Source: Geminocystis herdmanii PCC 6308 (lineage in GTDB: Bacteria > Cyanobacteriota > Cyanobacteriia > Cyanobacteriales > Cyanobacteriaceae). Taken from it: a stretch of DNA of 64,000 nt. Each line of letters opens with the position of its first letter. Position 1 is the stretch's first letter. Positions 59,551 to 64,000 of the stretch are shown piece by piece. The notes under the pieces are model-generated. The model was not told where the DNA came from. It did not search any database and was given only the letters and a program-made list of their open reading frames with translations. The translations under genes were made by a program, and so were the position numbers. The stretch covers positions 2,979,770 to 3,043,769 of the forward strand of contig NZ_CM001775.1 of the NCBI RefSeq assembly GCF_000332235.1, written 5' to 3'.

Positions 59551-59714
59551 AAATCACTTGCAGGTTGTATTCTACCTTATCCATATATACGTTTATATAT
59601 GTAAAATATCGTTGAAACAAAAAACGTTTCAATAACATTCTCGTAAAGCTAACTTTGAAATACACCATCGCAGTATCTACAATGGAAATCAATATCTTAC
59701 CCTACAAGTGATTT
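59551..59714 (-). ncRNA. Retron msr-msd RNA
   Basis: On the minus strand, a1 AAATCACTTGTAGG (59701-59714) pairs with a2 CCTGCAAGTGATTT (59551-59564), 14 nt with one wobble, 50 bp before the RT start. Between them lie hairpins: CCATTG/CGATGG (msr-like), TTGAAAC/GTTTCAA, and CATATATA/TATATATG. The priming G would be in GGGTAAGAT after a1; which G is unclear. Confidence 0.82.
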
Positions 59715-59826
59715 ATTTAGTTTTAACTATTAATTAGTTTATCTTACTTTCTCAAGAAAATCAGTGATTTGATGCTAATGAGGAAATCTTAATTTCTTTA
59801 GAAAATTAATAGACATCGGGGATAAA

Positions 59827-59843
59827 TCGGGCTAGAAGCCCGA
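59827..59843. terminator. Hairpin before the retron
   Basis: TCGGGCT-AGA-AGCCCGA. It may end the gene at 59879 and isolate the retron promoter. Confidence 0.5.
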
Positions 59844-59878
59844 AATACGGTGCAAAAATCATAATTTTTACCAGAAGT

Positions 59879-60388
59879 CTAATCTAAATAAATAATTTTT
59901 CCATCGATAATGTCAATTACTCTTAAATCCTGTAATGCTATCCATTGCCAACTTGTGAATAATTTATAAAACTGTTGCCAATCTAAATATATTTTTTCTT
60001 CTTTTTCTGTAGCATATGGTTTAACCATATCTAAGGTTTTTTTTGCCTCCTCTAAATCGGGATGAATGCGACTTGCGGTAAATTCAACTAAGGATAAATA
60101 GTCTTGCCACGATTTTTTTCTGGTGGTGTTAATATACCAACAACCAATCATAATATAGTCCTGAAATTCATCTATGATGGTGAACAAAGGTTCTCTAACA
60201 TAGTATCCCTCTTTTGAATCTTCACACTTGAGCATAATACAACTTAAATCCGTCTTGGGATGAAAAATATCATTTTCTTCATCTTTCCATTCGGGAAATG
60301 AAATCAAAACTATTCTATGATCTGATAAATAATTAACAGTGGGTTTAGGATATAGCCAACGTGCCAAATCTTTGAGATGATTAATCAT
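59879..60388 (-). CDS. Hypothetical protein
   Basis: 169 aa, soluble, tryptophan-rich and mixed alpha/beta. I do not recognise a family. 52 bp after the next gene upstream; could be cotranscribed with it. Confidence 0.65.
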   Translation of the reverse strand: MINHLKDLARWLYPKPTVNYLSDHRIVLISFPEWKDEENDIFHPKTDLSCIMLKCEDSKEGYYVREPLFTIIDEFQDYIMIGCWYINTTRKKSWQDYLSLVEFTASRIHPDLEEAKKTLDMVKPYATEKEEKIYLDWQQFYKLFTSWQWIALQDLRVIDIIDGKIIYLD

Positions 60389-60440
60389 TCTTTATTTTTG
60401 TAGATATTAATTTTGTGAGATGGAAAATAAAATTTTTACC

Positions 60441-61070
60441 TTAAAAGTTCGATCGAAAAGTGGTTAGGCTCGATCGAACCTTGTGATTACCTAAGAATCT
60501 TTTTATTTTCAATTCTTGTATTTGACGATTAGCTTCTTTTTGAGCTAATAACCCACACTTATCAATACTAGCGGTGGATAGGAGATGAAGGAATTGAGGG
60601 CGATTAAAATTAGCCATAAACGCGCCATAAGCACAAATAGCTTCGGGATATTGAGTTACTAAACCGTAGTTTAAATCACGAGGTATCTGAGGAATATATT
60701 TTTCCCAACGAAATTCATCTACTGTTAACCATGCAGTAATAGCGATGGGCGCAATAACTCGATGAATGTCAGATTCCATCAAAGACAGTAAAACAGGGCG
60801 ATTATCTTGAGGAGAAACGAGGTAGTCTCGCTGACTAATTTCCAAAATTTGCTCGACAATTTCTGAGCCTTGAGCTAATAAACGAAAATAGCTAGAGACA
60901 AAATCAGGAATAGCATAGTAACGACACCAGCCTTTTTGATGTAAAGGAGGGAAAGTCACGGCTGTTTCTGTGGCTAAAAACCAGTGGGCTTGATTGTGCA
61001 AAATTTTCTCACGGTAATAATTTCGTAGGGTGATAGGCGGATATTGTTCTAAATAGCTTTTTTGGCTCAT
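60441..61070 (-). CDS. Hypothetical cyanobacterial protein
   Basis: About 209 aa from MSQKSYLEQY at 61070; MGNK upstream is less likely. No named family. The final residues KVRSSLTTFRSNF are encoded by a GTTCGATCGA...TCGATCGAAC hairpin repeat (60448-60480), so the C terminus looks added by repeat insertion. Confidence 0.65.
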   Translation of the reverse strand: MSQKSYLEQYPPITLRNYYREKILHNQAHWFLATETAVTFPPLHQKGWCRYYAIPDFVSSYFRLLAQGSEIVEQILEISQRDYLVSPQDNRPVLLSLMESDIHRVIAPIAITAWLTVDEFRWEKYIPQIPRDLNYGLVTQYPEAICAYGAFMANFNRPQFLHLLSTASIDKCGLLAQKEANRQIQELKIKRFLGNHKVRSSLTTFRSNF

Positions 61071-61216
61071 TTTGTTACCCAATTTATTTTGCGACTCTAC
61101 TACTTTAATTCAAAGATTAAGAGTTTAGTTGATCTTTGATGCTAATGACGAATTAAGTGTTTAAGGATTTTTACTATTATAATTAAAGATATTCTCTAGT
61201 TAACTCTTAAGAAACG

Positions 61217-61451
61217 ATGGAAACAATTACCATTGAAGTTGATCCTGAAATTGCCAAGGCTTACCGAGAAATCAAACCTGAAAAACGGCAGAAAATTGGT
61301 ATGTTTCTCAATGTAATGCTAAAAAAAGGCTATTAATCAAAAACCACTGCTAGACATTATGGAAGAAGCAAGTCAACAAGCGATCTCCAATGGAATGACT
61401 CCAGAAATTTTAGAATCAATTCTCAATGAAAATTTTATCAGAACTAATTGA
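61217..61451 (+). pseudogene. Antitoxin gene, 1-bp frameshift
   Basis: METITIEVDPEIAKAYREIK reads to a TAA at 61334-61336; after the A7 run at 61321-61327 the true frame continues in +1 (AINQKPLLDIMEEASQQAIS) to 61451. One extra A explains it. The end overlaps the toxin remnant. Confidence 0.82.
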
Positions 61452-61728
61452 TGTATTGAGTCGTCAAAAATTCGATCGTTATCTTTCCAGAGATATTCGT
61501 GAGGATTTTCTAGCTGGTTTATCTGTAGAAGCAGAAATTATAGAAATTAATGAAAAAATAGAGATTTGTCGAGATTCCAACGATAATAAATTTTTAGAGT
61601 TAGCAGTTAATGGAAATGCAACGCATATTATAACGGGGGATAAAGACTTGTTAGAATTGCATCCGTTTCAAGGTATTCCTGTTTTAACACCAAGACAATT
61701 TTTACAATTTATTGCAGAAATCAACTAA
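61426..61728 (+). pseudogene. PIN toxin missing its N terminus
   Basis: 100 aa open frame. ELIDVLSRQKFDRYLSRD and DSNDNKFLELAVNGNATHII then GDKDLL are the middle and C-terminal PIN parts; the first about 45 residues with the first Asp are deleted. Fused tail to head with the antitoxin. Confidence 0.82.
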
Positions 61729-61927
61729 TAAAAAATTCGATCAAGCGAACAGAAGTACGAGTATTTTCAATAATGGTTTCACTGTTAAGAATTGATGAAT
61801 CAGAAAGAATATAACGATGTTGTGTTGATTGTAGTGTTCTTGTTAAAAGATTAATTTAATTTTTAGGTTAACATTTTGAATGCTATAATTTGGTTACATA
61901 ATTTAATATTTTCAGAATTAAAAACTT

Positions 61928-62170
61928 ATGTTTGCTCAGATAAATGATTCTCAAGGAAAATTCATTACAAACTTATATTGGAAAGTGATAACCAAAGATA
62001 GTGCTTCGATTTCAGATTGCTTTATTGATGACAATAAAAACATTTACTTTGAAAGAGAACATTGTGAATTTATTGATGGAATAGCAATTATAAATTTAAT
62101 TAAAGATAAAGCCAAAACATTTTATAATTTAGCTGACATTCAAATTTCTTTGGGAAGAACTAAAAACTAA
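61928..62170 (+). CDS. Hypothetical small protein
   Basis: 80 aa, no family recognised. Its stop overlaps that of the convergent gene at 62167, so it may be a chance frame, but codon use looks normal. Confidence 0.5.
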   Translation: MFAQINDSQGKFITNLYWKVITKDSASISDCFIDDNKNIYFEREHCEFIDGIAIINLIKDKAKTFYNLADIQISLGRTKN

Positions 62171-62646
62171 TAAAATTTAACTATTGAATCACTATATCGA
62201 ACAGCATCTAGTATTTCTTGCATAGTGAAATAAAGGTAATAAAAAACAGGAGTTTTATTAATATCAATAGTTCCAAAAGGACGCAAATTAGTATCACTAT
62301 TGATAGGAGTACATTTTTTGTCAAAAGTGACTCCCCATTTTACTATTTTTTTTAATCTTTTCTCGTTATCTCGCTCCCATAAGCCTAAAAATAACTGTTC
62401 ATAAAAATAAGTAATATCTATTGTTTGAAATTCCAAGTCTGTAATGGATTTAGATGTAGTTATAAAACTTTGACTAACTATAATGTTAATATCTAATTTC
62501 TTAAAAAATTTATCAGCTTCATTGCTTATATAGTTATTCACAGTCTCTCGATTTTTTTCAGAGTCAAATGAAATCAAAGGCATATATTGGCTATAAAAAT
62601 CTGAAGATTCTACAATATAACCACAAAAATTGATACTATTTTTCAT
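62167..62646 (-). CDS. Hypothetical protein downstream of the LlaJI/McrC-like gene
   Basis: 159 aa. No family recognised. Its start overlaps the upstream gene by 4 bp, so it is in the same operon and may belong to the restriction-like system. Confidence 0.65.
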   Translation of the reverse strand: MKNSINFCGYIVESSDFYSQYMPLISFDSEKNRETVNNYISNEADKFFKKLDINIIVSQSFITTSKSITDLEFQTIDITYFYEQLFLGLWERDNEKRLKKIVKWGVTFDKKCTPINSDTNLRPFGTIDINKTPVFYYLYFTMQEILDAVRYSDSIVKFY

Positions 62647-64000
62647 AAATTTTCTTCAATGTAAGATTTTTGAATTATACTAAAGTTAGTATGATATATT
62701 TTTATTCCTTCTGTTATTTTAATTTCCCCCACCTCAAATAATAAATTATTATTTGTTATATAATATGGAATAAGAAAAGCGTTATCTTCGACAATCATTT
62801 TAGGAATTGATTGTAAAGCTAATTCGTAAGTCATTTGTTTGATTAAATCAATTCTATACTTTTTGGCTGTATTACATAAGTTTTTATGACAATTATTTTC
62901 ATAAAATTCTATATCTACATATTTATAATCATAAATTTTGATCCGATCTAAATTTTTCAAAACTAAATCAGGTCGCAGAAAACGTCTTAATAATTTTCCT
63001 TGTTTTATAGTGTTTAAATTATTTGTATTGTCTAAAATTTTTAAACTCAAATCATATTCTATACATAATAAATCCTGCCATGTATCTTTGTTATTTGAAG
63101 ATTTAACTGTATAAATCCAAATAAGATTATTTTCATCTTTGTTAGAAAGACAATAGTTTCCTACTCGATTCACATCTAAATCTTTTCTGACTTCATTCCG
63201 ATAGTTTTTTAGACATATATCAGCATCAGCATAAACAATATCTTGAAAACTCTTTTTAAAAAAATATGTATTACACATATCTTCCCACACAAAAGAAAAT
63301 CCTTTTACTCCCCAATATTCTCCATCTTCACTTTGAGGATCTATATCACCATATAAAAATAGTTCTATTGCTTCATATATTTCCCAATAATCATTATCTT
63401 TATAATAAGTATTTTCATCAATAATTTCTAATATTGTTTTGAGAATTTTAATGGTTTCCGCAGATGTTTCTTCACTAAAAATAGATTGATTATCTGTTAG
63501 ATAATTATTTTTAAATTGTTCACCTAAAAAATGAATATCTTTAAGATTATTTTTTATATTTTCTGATACATCTTCTTGTAATTCTTTTATAATTTCACTA
63601 AGAATATAACAAAAAAAGGTAACAATATCAGTACTTTGGTAATGTAAAGTAGGACTGGGTAAATCCATTTTATCAATAAAAATTACATCATCATCTAAAT
63701 AAATTGCCCTATGCAAATATTTGTCAATACAGCTATAGTTAACTTTGTCTGTTCGTCTTTCTTTTTGTAATATTGACTGAATAGCAAGTGGGTCATAAGC
63801 ATTTAAGACTTGTTCAATCATTCTTATTTTACTGTAAATAATACAAGATTCTTCTTGCTCATTAATAAGAGTAACTCCATTTTTTCCTAAAATGGTTTCA
63901 TCTTGATTCTTTTGATATTCTGATTGATTTAATTTAAACTTTTCGTTATTAATATTGTCTTTTTCAAATTTACGAAAAGTTCGATAAAGAGAAAAAAATA
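62643..64000 (-). CDS. LlaJI/McrC-like PD-(D/E)XK protein (5' end outside window)
   Basis: The frame is open past the ATG at 63821 to the window edge with no stop in 59 more codons, so the start may be outside. FSFVWEDMCNTYF, then RRFLRPDLVLKNL and KIYDYKYVD match the nuclease core pattern (PD...D-x-K). I recall LlaJI-family proteins in cyanobacteria with this LAIQSILQKERR start. A GTPase or methylase partner would be to the right. Confidence 0.6.
   Translation of the reverse strand, partial: FFSLYRTFRKFEKDNINNEKFKLNQSEYQKNQDETILGKNGVTLINEQEESCIIYSKIRMIEQVLNAYDPLAIQSILQKERRTDKVNYSCIDKYLHRAIYLDDDVIFIDKMDLPSPTLHYQSTDIVTFFCYILSEIIKELQEDVSENIKNNLKDIHFLGEQFKNNYLTDNQSIFSEETSAETIKILKTILEIIDENTYYKDNDYWEIYEAIELFLYGDIDPQSEDGEYWGVKGFSFVWEDMCNTYFFKKSFQDIVYADADICLKNYRNEVRKDLDVNRVGNYCLSNKDENNLIWIYTVKSSNNKDTWQDLLCIEYDLSLKILDNTNNLNTIKQGKLLRRFLRPDLVLKNLDRIKIYDYKYVDIEFYENNCHKNLCNTAKKYRIDLIKQMTYELALQSIPKMIVEDNAFLIPYYITNNNLLFEVGEIKITEGIKIYHTNFSIIQKSYIEENL

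Noticed and set aside
59504-59692. 62-aa frame before the retron RT
   Set aside because: Sits inside the msr-msd RNA between the a1/a2 repeats; open by chance.
62643-63821. Taking ATG 63819-63821 as the certain start
   Set aside because: The frame stays open to the window edge with protein-like sequence, so the true start is undecided.

Overview
The window is AT-rich chromosomal DNA from a unicellular cyanobacterium, probably of the Geminocystis/Cyanobacterium type. It carries small cyanobacterial photosystem genes (psaM, psb30), ycf34, ndhB, a GUN4-domain gene and DUF4278. It is also peppered with the HIP1-like palindrome TCGATCGA and with heptamer short tandem repeats. The genus is an inference from gene content and style.

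Housekeeping genes lie between accessory patches: argG, birA, tandem PTPS/QueD, terC, purH, rpsP-khpA, lexA, rnhA, rlmD, gap1, ndhB, cobS, tgt, argB, aspS and aqpZ. Most are single transcription units, as is usual in cyanobacteria.

Positions 1-1372 are the terminal part of a type V-K CRISPR-associated transposon (CAST). It holds the 3' end of cas12k, a tracrRNA, a two-spacer array, a second tracrRNA-like copy fused in line to a repeat and a 17-nt spacer, TnsB-type end repeats and the terminus TGTACA. The fused guide matches the neighbouring tRNA-Leu(GAG) with a GTT PAM, and the element lies 57 bp beyond that PAM. This looks like a natural single-guide RNA for tRNA homing and is the most striking finding.

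Positions 7190-9179 hold an IS200/IS605 element with divergent tnpA and tnpB; the TnpB has lost its zinc-ribbon cysteines. Positions 12.2-13.6 kb, 20.4-21.2 kb, 25.3-29.0 kb, 54.6-55.4 kb and 61.2-61.7 kb contain toxin-antitoxin (TA) modules, many of them decayed (frameshifts, internal stops, a PIN/antitoxin chimera, deletion scars). They lie among GTTCGATCGA-type repeats. Positions 21.3-25.2 kb hold a MerR/vWA pair and a J-domain/HNH pair. Positions 40.5-44.8 kb hold a kinase-DUF642 fusion, an Rpn-type nuclease and a CHAT protease.

Positions 55.4-59.7 kb form a retron operon on the minus strand: an msr-msd ncRNA bounded by 14-nt a1/a2 inverted repeats, a retron reverse transcriptase (RT), a HEPN-like protein with an RX4H motif, and a P-loop kinase-WYL fusion. 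The effector set does not match a retron type I can name. The window ends in a LlaJI/McrC-like PD-(D/E)XK gene that runs off the right edge.

Palindrome-ended MITE-like elements (ends AGGGTTTGC/GCAAACCCT) and several hairpin families occupy many of the longer intergenic stretches.
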